Part shown: positions 1 through 6,609 of the stretch, one piece after another
Position numbering within the stretch: the first letter of the stretch is position 1
Layout: each line of letters begins with the position of its first letter
Assembly: GCA_045605445.1 (NCBI GenBank)
Contig: JAZUPZ010000048.1
Coordinates: 1 to 30,210 of the forward strand
Source: CAZMHL01 sp045605445
Lineage (GTDB): Bacteria; Bacillota; Clostridia; RGIG6154
Direction: 5' to 3'
DNA: 30,210 bases
Program-made: the position numbers and the translations under genes
The notes under the pieces: generated by a model
Databases searched by the model: none
The model's input: only the letters and a program-made list of their open reading frames with translations
What the model was told of the DNA's origin: nothing

Positions 1-122
1 CTGCAGACCCGCAGGAAATCATAGATTTGTGCCTGTTTGTAGCGTCCGATAAGGGACAGTTTATAAACGGTGAAAATATTATGATTGACGGCGGAAGAAA
101 TGCTATGGGAAGGTGGAACTAA
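1..122 (+). CDS. SDR-family oxidoreductase, C-terminal fragment (5' end outside window)
   Basis: The frame beginning with the codon at position 3 is open to a TAA at 120-122 and encodes about 39 residues. It contains IDLCLFVASD followed by GQFINGENIMIDGG, the usual end of classical short-chain dehydrogenases, where the last strand and the 'G..I.VDGG' loop close the Rossmann fold. The catalytic and cofactor-binding parts lie upstream of the window, so substrate and cofactor cannot be judged. Only one base separates its stop from the ATG of the next gene, so it belongs to the same operon. Family assignment is fairly safe; the reaction is unknown. Confidence 0.75.
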   Translation, partial: ADPQEIIDLCLFVASDKGQFINGENIMIDGGRNAMGRWN

Positions 123-123
123 T

Positions 124-933
124 ATGAAAAATAGCTTTTTAAATCAGAATCGTCCGTTGATTACAGGTATGATATTGAAGGATAATCCCGACAGCATAAG
201 ATTTGCGGTAAAGAATTCCATCTATGATGGAGCAGACTGTCTCGGCATACAGCTTGAATGTCTGAAAAAAGAATATAAAAGCGAAGAAAATTACGAAAAG
301 ATATTTGCTGCGTGTTCCGGGCACCCGATATATATAACCAATTACAGAGGGAATGAAAACAATGGATTTTCAGACGAAGAACTTGCAGACGGACTTTTAA
401 AGGCACTGTCCTGCGGTGCAACACTTGGTGATGTTCCGGCAAGCTGGTTTGACTCAGATAGCGGAATGGGCATAGGTCTTGAGCTTTCTATGAAACATTC
501 TGCCATTGATAAACAGATGCGTTTGATTGATAAAATTCATCAAATGGGAAAGGAAGCCTTAATGTCCTCCCATGTTTTGAAATTCGTCTCGGCAGAAACG
601 GTTTTGGGAATTGCTTATGAACAACAACGGAGAGGCGCTGATATTGTAAAAATTGTAACAGCAGCAAATTCTGATGAAGAGCAAATTGAGAATTTAAGAA
701 TAACTACGTTGTTAAAAAAAGAATTAAAGGTTCCGTTTTTATTCTTATCCGGCGGTACACATTCTAAAATCCATAGAATGATTGGGCCTCAGCTTGGCTG
801 TGTTTCTTATCTTGCAGTGAGAGAGCATGATGAACGAGCTGTTCCCACACAGCCTACAATAAAAGTGGCAAAGTCCGTGCGGGATAATTTTGATTATTTG
901 CCGGATGTTATAGAGAAAGGATGTAAATTATGA
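124..933 (+). CDS. Divergent type I 3-dehydroquinate dehydratase-fold protein (AroD-like)
   Basis: 269 residues with the length and layout of type I dehydroquinate dehydratase, a (beta/alpha)8 Schiff-base enzyme. The catalytic pair is visible: H150 in SSHVLKF and K176 in GADIVKIVTA, with the downstream Arg (R218, KIHRMIG) and a 'P-x-Q' near 241-243. The N-terminal substrate-binding E-x-R-x-D motif, however, reads G41-I-Q43-L-E45, so the residues that hold the dehydroquinate carboxylate and ring are changed. I infer a Schiff-base lyase or dehydratase on a different substrate rather than a shikimate enzyme. The ATG at 124 follows GGAAGGTGG; the longer frame from a TTG at 85 overlaps the SDR gene and is rejected. 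The stop overlaps the next start (ATGA). Confidence 0.7.
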   Translation: MKNSFLNQNRPLITGMILKDNPDSIRFAVKNSIYDGADCLGIQLECLKKEYKSEENYEKIFAACSGHPIYITNYRGNENNGFSDEELADGLLKALSCGATLGDVPASWFDSDSGMGIGLELSMKHSAIDKQMRLIDKIHQMGKEALMSSHVLKFVSAETVLGIAYEQQRRGADIVKIVTAANSDEEQIENLRITTLLKKELKVPFLFLSGGTHSKIHRMIGPQLGCVSYLAVREHDERAVPTQPTIKVAKSVRDNFDYLPDVIEKGCKL

Positions 934-1907
934 AAGCAATACTTGTAAATAATGATAAGAGTTTAAGATGGGATGAGGTTCCGAATCCTGTTCTTACTGA
1001 AGATGAAGTTTTAATAAAGGTTGAATATGCAGCTCTGAATCGTGCAGACCTTATGCAAAGAGAGGGCGACTATCCACCACCTGAAGGCTGTCCGGAATGG
1101 ATGGGGCTTGAGGTTTCAGGTGAAATTGTTGAAATGACAGAAGGTGCAAAAGCAAAATCAAATTACAAAATCGGCGATAAAGTTTGTGCACTGCTTGGTG
1201 GTGGCGGTTATGCAGAATTTGTTTCTGTCAGATTTGATATGTGTATGCCTGTACCAAAGAATTGTACAATGGCAGAAGCTGCGGCGATCCCCGAAGCATT
1301 TGCAACTGCATATTTGAAGCTATTTATTGAAGGTCATGCTAAAGCAGGTGATACATTGCTTATGCAGGCAGGAGCAAGTGGACTTGCCAGCGTTATTATC
1401 CCTATGGCAAAAGCATTTGGTTTGCGTGTTATTACAACGGTCATAAGTGATCCTAAAAACATTCAGCATCTTGGTGCCGACCTCGTAGTTGACACAAGAG
1501 TGCAAAACCTGCCTGAAATACTTAAAAAAGAAGAAGCTGAAGGCAGGGCTGTTGATATTGCTATTGACTGTCTTGGCGGTCAAAATCTTGGTGACTGTCT
1601 GCCATATGTAAAATATGGATGTCGTTGGATAGTAATTGCGGCTCTTGCCGGAGCAAATGCAACCATTGACCTTAAAAATATTTACAAAAAGAACATCAGA
1701 ATTGTTGGCAGTACGCTTCGTTCACGCACTCCTGAAATGAAAGCTGAAATTCTCTCCAAGCTTGTCAGTGAAGTTTGGGAAAAGGTAGCGAACGGCGAGA
1801 TAAAGCCTACCGTATATAAGGTTCTCCCGATTACAGAAGCCGAAGAAGCACACGATATTCTTTACCGTGGTGAAAATATAGGCAAGGTAGTGCTAAAGGT
1901 ACAATGA
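930..1907 (+). CDS. Zinc-independent quinone/enone oxidoreductase, PIG3-like MDR family
   Basis: 325 residues of the medium-chain dehydrogenase/reductase superfamily. The N-terminal half has NRADLMQREGDYPPP and WMGLEVSGEI, the pattern of the PIG3/NAD(P)H:quinone oxidoreductase branch. The nucleotide-binding half has AGASGLASVIIPMAKAFG (about residues 148-165) and a second loop around VDIAIDCLGG. The structural and catalytic zinc cysteines of alcohol dehydrogenases are absent, so hydride transfer to an activated C=C or quinone is expected, using NAD(P)H. It overlaps the AroD-like gene by ATGA and the hydrolase gene by ATGA, indicating translational coupling. The natural substrate is unknown; a dehydrated (alpha,beta-unsaturated) product of the upstream enzyme is a reasonable guess. 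Confidence 0.85.
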   Translation: MKAILVNNDKSLRWDEVPNPVLTEDEVLIKVEYAALNRADLMQREGDYPPPEGCPEWMGLEVSGEIVEMTEGAKAKSNYKIGDKVCALLGGGGYAEFVSVRFDMCMPVPKNCTMAEAAAIPEAFATAYLKLFIEGHAKAGDTLLMQAGASGLASVIIPMAKAFGLRVITTVISDPKNIQHLGADLVVDTRVQNLPEILKKEEAEGRAVDIAIDCLGGQNLGDCLPYVKYGCRWIVIAALAGANATIDLKNIYKKNIRIVGSTLRSRTPEMKAEILSKLVSEVWEKVANGEIKPTVYKVLPITEAEEAHDILYRGENIGKVVLKVQ

Positions 1908-2557
1908 AGATTGTAGCATTAAAATATGGAGAATCAGTATTCGGTGAAAACTATATTTTTAAAGGTGGTAGAAAAGATATTCTTTTGCCGATTTCATTCA
2001 CAATCTATTTGGTACAAACCGAAAATAAGAATATACTTGTGGATGTAGGTTGCGATGATGGTGCAGGCTTTGAAATGTCGCTATTCAAAAAGCCGGTTGA
2101 CGTATTAAAAGAATACGGTCTTTCTCCAAATGATATTACTGATGTTATCATTACACATTCACACCACGACCACATAGAAGCCATCAGGTATTATGAAAAT
2201 GCCATTATACACATTCAAAAGGATGAATATGTTGCGGCAAAAAAGTACATTCCAACAAGTTTTGATGTTCATCTGATTGATGATGAATTTTCATTAGCGG
2301 AGAATTTAACTATAAAGAAAATAGGTGGACATTCTGTTGGTTCCTGTATCGTTTTAGCAGATAGCTATGTGCTGTGCGGTGATGAATGCTATTATGAAAA
2401 ATGCTTAACGGACAAAATTTGTACAGGTTCATCCTATAACGAAGAAGTGAGTGAAAAGTTTATCGTAGAATTCAGCAAAAATAAATACATTCCTCTATTG
2501 TTTCATGATAGCAAAATTTTGCAAGGAAGGTTAGGTTATTCTATTATTAAAAACTAA
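1904..2557 (+). CDS. Metallo-beta-lactamase-fold hydrolase (lactonase-like)
   Basis: 217 residues with the metal motif THSHHDH: H85, H87, D89, H90, then H143 (GGHSVGS), D160 (LCGDECYY) and H201 (LLFHDS). This is the full dinuclear ligand set of the MBL superfamily, and the arrangement resembles N-acyl-homoserine-lactonase-type members. No signal peptide is present, so it acts in the cytoplasm. It is the last gene of the operon, overlapping the reductase gene by ATGA and followed one base after the stop by a strong terminator. In this context opening a sugar-derived lactone or cleaving a thioester is more likely than quorum quenching, but that is inference. Confidence 0.85.
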   Translation: MKIVALKYGESVFGENYIFKGGRKDILLPISFTIYLVQTENKNILVDVGCDDGAGFEMSLFKKPVDVLKEYGLSPNDITDVIITHSHHDHIEAIRYYENAIIHIQKDEYVAAKKYIPTSFDVHLIDDEFSLAENLTIKKIGGHSVGSCIVLADSYVLCGDECYYEKCLTDKICTGSSYNEEVSEKFIVEFSKNKYIPLLFHDSKILQGRLGYSIIKN

Positions 2558-2606
2558 ATTCAAGAGGCGTGCCGATTTGATTTCGGCACGCCTCTTGAAT
2601 ATTTTT
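2558..2606 (+). terminator. Strong intrinsic terminator of the SDR/AroD-like operon
   Basis: A perfect 18-bp stem (2558-2575 with 2583-2600, core GAGGCGTGCCGA), a 7-nt loop and then ATTTTTA. It begins directly after the stop codon at 2557. Because the left arm starts with an A-rich stretch it may also work in the other direction. Confidence 0.92.
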
Positions 2607-2833
2607 ATACTTTCATGACACCATTTCTGACACCAATTTTTTACAAAATATATAGTGTTACACGGAGATATATAAACTTTCGCTTTTGTGAAATTACCTT
2701 GTTTATAGCCATTTAGAGAGATTTATAGGATATATAGATTTATATAAAACAGGTACATGAACGACTATACCTAATTTCATTTTTGTCACTCTTTCGTAAA
2801 AATTTCTTTAATATTATACAATAAAATTTAATA
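2607..2833. other. AT-rich intergenic stretch with tandem TGACACCA motifs
   Basis: Together with the terminator and promoter this forms a 321-bp gap without a convincing gene. It holds two copies of TGACACCA, at 2616-2623 and 2628-2635, spaced 12 bp apart, then an AT-rich segment. I see no open frame with an RBS on either strand and no tRNA-like fold. The reverse complement (GGTGTCA repeated) recalls sequences I associate with tyrosine-recombinase genes of clostridial elements, but no integrase coding frame survives here. Confidence 0.4.
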
Positions 2834-2862
2834 TTGTGCAATAGCAAATTTAGTGGTATAAT
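2834..2862 (+). promoter_or_regulatory. Sigma-A-type promoter of the OmpR-family regulator gene
   Basis: TTGTGC at 2834-2839, a 17-bp spacer and TATAAT at 2857-2862, with an extended TGG just before the -10. Transcription should begin near 2869, leaving only about 10 nt before the ATG at 2879, so the AGGTGAT ribosome site would lie at the very 5' end of the message. Confidence 0.75.
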
Positions 2863-2878
2863 CTTAAAAGGTGATAAA

Positions 2879-3544
2879 ATGCAAAGGTATAAATTACTTG
2901 TACTTAATAAAAATACAAAAATTACAAATAATCTTAAAACTGAACTGGAAAAAGAAGGTTTTGAGGTTTTCTTTGCTTTAGACGAAACAGAAGGGATAAA
3001 AACCTTTAAAGAAAAATCTCCCGCCCTTGTTTTGTGCTCCCTTTTGCCTGATTTTCTCAGATCGGTTTTTAAAATGAGCAGTATTCCCGTTATTGTTCTA
3101 GATGAAAGCACAGACCTTACCGATAAGGTTGTCTGCTTTGAAATGGGATGTGATGATTATATTACAGTTCCCTATGAAAGTAAAGAACTGGTTTGCAGAA
3201 TAAAAGCGGTGCTCAGAAGATATAATTCAAGTATGAGGAATGAAAAGGTTCTGGTTTTTAACGGGCTTACGGTTGATCTTGACAGTTACTGTATTATAAC
3301 AAACGGCAGAAAAAGGGATATTCCACCAAAGGAGCTTGAACTTTTGTATTACCTTGCTTCCAATCCGAATGTTACCTTTACGAGGGAACAGATTCTTGAT
3401 AAAATCTGGGGCTTTGACTATTATGGAGATACAAGAACTGTTGACGTTCATATCGACCGTCTGAGAAAAAAGCTTAAGGGCTATGAAAATGATTGGAAAA
3501 TAGATACGGTTTTTGGTGTCGGATATAAATTTACTGTAAATTAA
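2879..3544 (+). CDS. OmpR/PhoB-type transcriptional regulator with degenerate receiver domain
   Basis: 221 residues: a receiver-like domain (about 5-115) and an OmpR winged helix (about 126-219; PPKELELLYYLA, FTREQILDKIWG, DTRTVDVHIDRLRKKL, GVGYKF). The DNA-binding half is canonical. The receiver is not: the acidic pair is LVLNKN instead of a DD-type motif, the phospho-acceptor position is C53 (ALVLCSLLPD), and the conserved Lys is V97 (YITVPYE). Phosphorylation by the usual route is therefore unlikely. No histidine kinase gene lies nearby. The start at 2879 follows AAAAGGTGAT; the TTG at 2834 would lie inside the promoter. It is followed after 61 bp, without a terminator, by the HtrA gene, which it may control or be co-transcribed with. 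Confidence 0.88.
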   Translation: MQRYKLLVLNKNTKITNNLKTELEKEGFEVFFALDETEGIKTFKEKSPALVLCSLLPDFLRSVFKMSSIPVIVLDESTDLTDKVVCFEMGCDDYITVPYESKELVCRIKAVLRRYNSSMRNEKVLVFNGLTVDLDSYCIITNGRKRDIPPKELELLYYLASNPNVTFTREQILDKIWGFDYYGDTRTVDVHIDRLRKKLKGYENDWKIDTVFGVGYKFTVN

Positions 3545-3605
3545 CATAATTATCACATTTTTTTCAAATTTAAGTATTAAAATAGAATCACAGGAGGTAA
3601 TTGTT

Positions 3606-4889
3606 ATGGACGAATACAACAATTTAAATAATGATGAAGAAATTATCAACGATGAGATTATAGAAACAGATTCAGAGGTGACCGATGAAGATGCAGGAGT
3701 GGTATTTTCCGACGAGCCTGCGGAAGAAATGATTTTTGAAGAACCGCAGAGTGAACCTCTGAAAAAGAAGAAGAGAAAAACAAATCCGGTGATTGTAATT
3801 TTATCGTCGGCTCTGGTTGTTTCAATGACCCTCGGAACAATTTTTGCTTTTAAGGTATATTCTCCAAAGGAAAAGCCTGATTCTGTTTTTCATTCATCAG
3901 ATGCAAAAAACGATGGGGCGGGTAATGGACAAAACGGCGAACAGCTTGTTCTCGGAGGCAATCAGCTTACAACCGAGGCTGTTGCGGCAAAGGTAGGACC
4001 GTCTGTTGTGGGGATAGTAAATACAGGGGTAGCAATGAACTTTTTTATGCAGCAGGAAACCACCTCTACCGGTTCGGGAGTTATAATTACTCAGGACGGA
4101 TATATTGTTACAAACTATCACGTTATTGAAAACAGCAGAGCTCTTCGTGTTATATTGAACACCGGTGAAGAGGTTGAAGCTACTGTTGTAGGCTTTGACG
4201 AAAGAAGCGACCTTGCGGTTCTTAAAATAGAAAAGAACGGACTTACTTACGCAACCTTTGGAGATTCTTCTCAGGTTATGGTAGGCGAAAGGGCAATTGC
4301 AATAGGAAATCCACTGGGAACAGAACTTATGGGAACTGTTACCCAGGGTATTATCAGCGCAGTTAACAGAACGGTTACTGTTGACAATAAAACGCTTACT
4401 CTTCTTCAGACCGATGCTGCAATCAACAGCGGGAATTCAGGTGGAGCTCTTGTTAATGCATATGGCGAAGTAATCGGAATTAACTCTGTTAAAATGGCGG
4501 CAACGGGAGTAGAGGGGATTGGATTTGCACTTCCTTCAAATACTGTTAAAACCGTAGTTGACGATGTGATAAAATACGGCTATGTAAGAGGAAGGCTTGT
4601 AATCGGCGTGTCGGGAACAAACATAACCGAAAAGCTTTCAGGATATTATAATCTGCCCATAGGCTTCTATGTAAGCGAGGTTATGCCGGGCTACGGAGCT
4701 TATCTTTCAGGAATTCGTGCCGGTGATGTAATTATAGCCTGCGACGGTGAAAAAGTTGAAACAATTGATGATATAAACGAAATCAGAGACAGACATAAAG
4801 TGGGTGACATAATGCAGATTACCGTTGCAAGAGGAGAAGAAGAGCTTACCTACGACGTTAAGCTTATGGAGGAAAGACCTGCAGAATGA
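3606..4889 (+). CDS. htrA: HtrA/DegP-like membrane-anchored serine protease (S1C)
   Basis: 427 residues. An acidic cytoplasmic tail (1-50) and a basic patch (KKKKRK, 53-58) precede one membrane helix (about 61-83), so the protease faces outside. The trypsin-like domain carries the triad H172 (TNYHVIEN), D202 (RSDLAVLKI) and S278 (NSGNSGGAL). One PDZ domain spans about 330-420 (PIGFYVSEV, GIRAGDVI). This is the standard Gram-positive HtrA architecture, used to degrade misfolded exported proteins. AGGAGG at 3592-3597 supports the ATG. It sits between the degenerate response regulator and a cell-wall amidase, fitting an envelope-stress role. The terminator at 4912 ends the unit. Confidence 0.95.
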   Translation: MDEYNNLNNDEEIINDEIIETDSEVTDEDAGVVFSDEPAEEMIFEEPQSEPLKKKKRKTNPVIVILSSALVVSMTLGTIFAFKVYSPKEKPDSVFHSSDAKNDGAGNGQNGEQLVLGGNQLTTEAVAAKVGPSVVGIVNTGVAMNFFMQQETTSTGSGVIITQDGYIVTNYHVIENSRALRVILNTGEEVEATVVGFDERSDLAVLKIEKNGLTYATFGDSSQVMVGERAIAIGNPLGTELMGTVTQGIISAVNRTVTVDNKTLTLLQTDAAINSGNSGGALVNAYGEVIGINSVKMAATGVEGIGFALPSNTVKTVVDDVIKYGYVRGRLVIGVSGTNITEKLSGYYNLPIGFYVSEVMPGYGAYLSGIRAGDVIIACDGEKVETIDDINEIRDRHKVGDIMQITVARGEEELTYDVKLMEERPAE

Positions 4890-4911
4890 TAATTTAATAT
4901 AAAAAATATAG

Positions 4912-4941
4912 AAACAGCGGAAGAAATTTTCGCTGTTTTTT
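4912..4941 (+). terminator. Intrinsic terminator after htrA
   Basis: AAACAGCG (4912-4919) pairs with CGCTGTTT (4931-4938), the stem extends inward with a G-U pair and A-U pairs, and a T tract continues to 4941. Confidence 0.8.
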
Positions 4942-4954
4942 CACATTAGAAATG

Positions 4955-4983
4955 TTGAAAAAAGGCTTTTTTTCTGTTATACT
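4955..4983 (+). promoter_or_regulatory. Sigma-A-type promoter of the amidase gene
   Basis: TTGAAA at 4955-4960, a 17-bp spacer and TATACT at 4978-4983. The spacer contains the small inverted repeat GAAAAAA...TTTTTTC (4957-4963 / 4968-4974). AGGAGGA at 5001-5007 sets the ATG at 5013. Confidence 0.8.
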
Positions 4984-5012
4984 GAAATAAAAAGGAAAAA
5001 AGGAGGAGAAAA

Positions 5013-6368
5013 ATGTATAAAAATGTTTTATGCATATTATTGTGTCTGATGCTGATGTTTTCATATGTTGCACAAGCGGCACCAACAGAGGTTTCCCTTG
5101 TTTTGAACGGCAAGAAAATAAAATCAGATGTTCCTCCTGTGATTGTTGATTCAAGAACTCTTATTCCTGTAAGAGCACTTTTTGAAAATATAAATGCAAC
5201 TGTAAACTGGAACGATACAGAAAGAAAAGTTACAATCAAGTACAGCACAAAAACAATAGTGTTGAAAATAGATTCAAAAAATGCCACAATAAACGGCGTA
5301 GCAAAAAAAATGGACGTAGCCGCAGCAATTATAGATAACAGAACTATGATTCCCGTCAGGTTTGTTTCTGAAAATCTCGGGTTTGTTGTTGATTGGGACG
5401 ATCCTACAAAAACCGTAACGGTAACAACCGGCTCAACAAACACTAATAAGCTTACAAATGTGTTTGTTACCGATGAAAGCAAAGGCAGTTATGTAACCTT
5501 AAAAGGTCTTGGCGGGCTTACTCCAAAGGTTTCAAAGCTTACCTCGCCAAACCGCCTTATATTCGATTTTTCCAGCACAACAATGGCATCTTCCGTAACT
5601 ACGCTTACCGGCAAAAACAAATTTTTCAGCAAGGTTCGTGTTGCTCAGTTCAACACGGTAACAACAAGAGTTGTTCTGGATATGGACAAATTTTTGGAAT
5701 ATAAAATTAAAACTACAAATGGCGATCTGGTAATAAGCTTTGGTGAAACTTCTCTTGGCGGAATTTATGAATTTACTCAGCTTGCATCAAAGGCAAAGGG
5801 GAAAATTGTTATAATCGATGCAGGCCACGGCGGAAAAGATGTTGGAACAATAGGAAACTATGACGGGAAAGATGTTTATGAAAAGGATATAAACATTTTT
5901 GTTGCAAATAAGCTCAATGCTTTTCTTAAAAGCTGTGGTGTTACTACCTATATGATAAGGGCGGGGGATGCAACGGTTGATATTCTTGACCGTCCCAAAA
6001 TAGCCAATGAAAAAGGCGGATATCTTTACCTTTCTGTTCATTGTAATGCGTCAGAAAACCCCGAAACAAATGGCGTTCAGATTTATTATTCCGAAAGCTG
6101 TGCAAAATTCGGTAATATGACAAACAGAGAACTTTCCTCTTTTTATTATAATAACATAGCTGAACTGGGGCTTAAAAAAGCAGGAATGGTGGACAATCCC
6201 AGATATATAGTAATTTACAAAAGCGAAATGCCCTCTATAATAATAGAAAATGCTTTTGTTTCAAATGAAGAGGATCTTGAAAAGCTTATGGACGATAATT
6301 TTAAAACTGACCTTGCGGCGGCAATATGTGAGGCAACAATAACAGTTCTCAATAAATCAGTTGAATAA
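5013..6368 (+). CDS. Secreted N-acetylmuramoyl-L-alanine amidase (stalk + AMIN + Amidase_3)
   Basis: 451 residues. A signal peptide (1-22, cut near AQA-AP) is followed by a copper-amine-oxidase-like stalk domain made of two half repeats (about 25-137; DSRTLIPVRALFE and DNRTMIPVRFVSE), an AMIN domain (about 148-245), and an Amidase_3 catalytic domain (about 264-448). Zinc ligands are visible as H272 (DAGHGG), E290 (YEKDIN) and H343 (SVHCNA), with the catalytic Glu at E412 (IIIENAF). The enzyme should cut the bond between MurNAc and the stem peptide in peptidoglycan. AMIN and stalk domains hold such enzymes to the wall. The gene is monocistronic, with its own promoter and terminator. Confidence 0.95.
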   Translation: MYKNVLCILLCLMLMFSYVAQAAPTEVSLVLNGKKIKSDVPPVIVDSRTLIPVRALFENINATVNWNDTERKVTIKYSTKTIVLKIDSKNATINGVAKKMDVAAAIIDNRTMIPVRFVSENLGFVVDWDDPTKTVTVTTGSTNTNKLTNVFVTDESKGSYVTLKGLGGLTPKVSKLTSPNRLIFDFSSTTMASSVTTLTGKNKFFSKVRVAQFNTVTTRVVLDMDKFLEYKIKTTNGDLVISFGETSLGGIYEFTQLASKAKGKIVIIDAGHGGKDVGTIGNYDGKDVYEKDINIFVANKLNAFLKSCGVTTYMIRAGDATVDILDRPKIANEKGGYLYLSVHCNASENPETNGVQIYYSESCAKFGNMTNRELSSFYYNNIAELGLKKAGMVDNPRYIVIYKSEMPSIIIENAFVSNEEDLEKLMDDNFKTDLAAAICEATITVLNKSVE

Positions 6369-6376
6369 ATTTTTGT

Positions 6377-6417
6377 CATACTCCTGAAAGGAAAAACTTT
6401 CGGGAGTATGTTTTTTT
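6377..6417 (+). terminator. Intrinsic terminator after the amidase gene
   Basis: A 14-bp stem, CATACTCCTGAAAG (6377-6390) with CTTTCGGGAGTATG (6397-6410), containing one T-G pair, followed by seven T residues (6411-6417). Confidence 0.93.
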
Positions 6418-6452
6418 AAGAATATAGTTATATAATTGATACGATAATTATA

Positions 6453-6481
6453 TTGAAAAACAAGCGCTTATAATATATAAT
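6453..6481 (+). promoter_or_regulatory. Near-consensus promoter of the GH74-like gene
   Basis: TTGAAA at 6453-6458, exactly 17 bp, then TATAAT at 6476-6481. It implies an untranslated leader of about 120 nt before the ATG at 6610, unusually long for this window. The leader contains a 7-bp stem, ATTGTAA (6555-6561) with TTACAAT (6574-6580). Confidence 0.75.
6458..6473. promoter_or_regulatory. Possible catabolite-response (cre-like) or LacI-type operator
   Basis: The palindrome AAGCGCTT (6462-6469) lies in the spacer between the -35 and -10. Against the CcpA cre consensus (WTGNAARCGNWWWCAW) the 16-bp window fits 11 of 14 specified positions, but the outer T, G and C are missing. Binding here would block RNA polymerase. 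It is a suggestion, strengthened only by the glycan-related gene downstream. Confidence 0.35.
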
Positions 6482-6609
6482 AATATAAAATGATATCTTT
6501 GAGATATGAATGTCCCCAAATATAAAATTTGTGTCTGAAAGTATATGGAAAAGCATTGTAAAATATGATACTCTTACAATGAATATTTGTAATAAAGGGA
6601 GGAAATTAA

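Noticed and set aside
1904..2557. Quorum-quenching lactonase
   Set aside because: The metal motif fits the family, but it is shared by many MBL hydrolases and the operon is metabolic, so the specific activity is not claimed.
2740..3111. 123-codon minus-strand frame overlapping the OmpR-type regulator
   Set aside because: It lies antisense to a well-supported domain, has no RBS and its sequence has no recognisable features.
4946..5482. 178-codon minus-strand frame antisense to the amidase gene
   Set aside because: The hydrophobic run of V, F, S and I is what antisense of the lysine- and threonine-rich stalk domain gives; no RBS.
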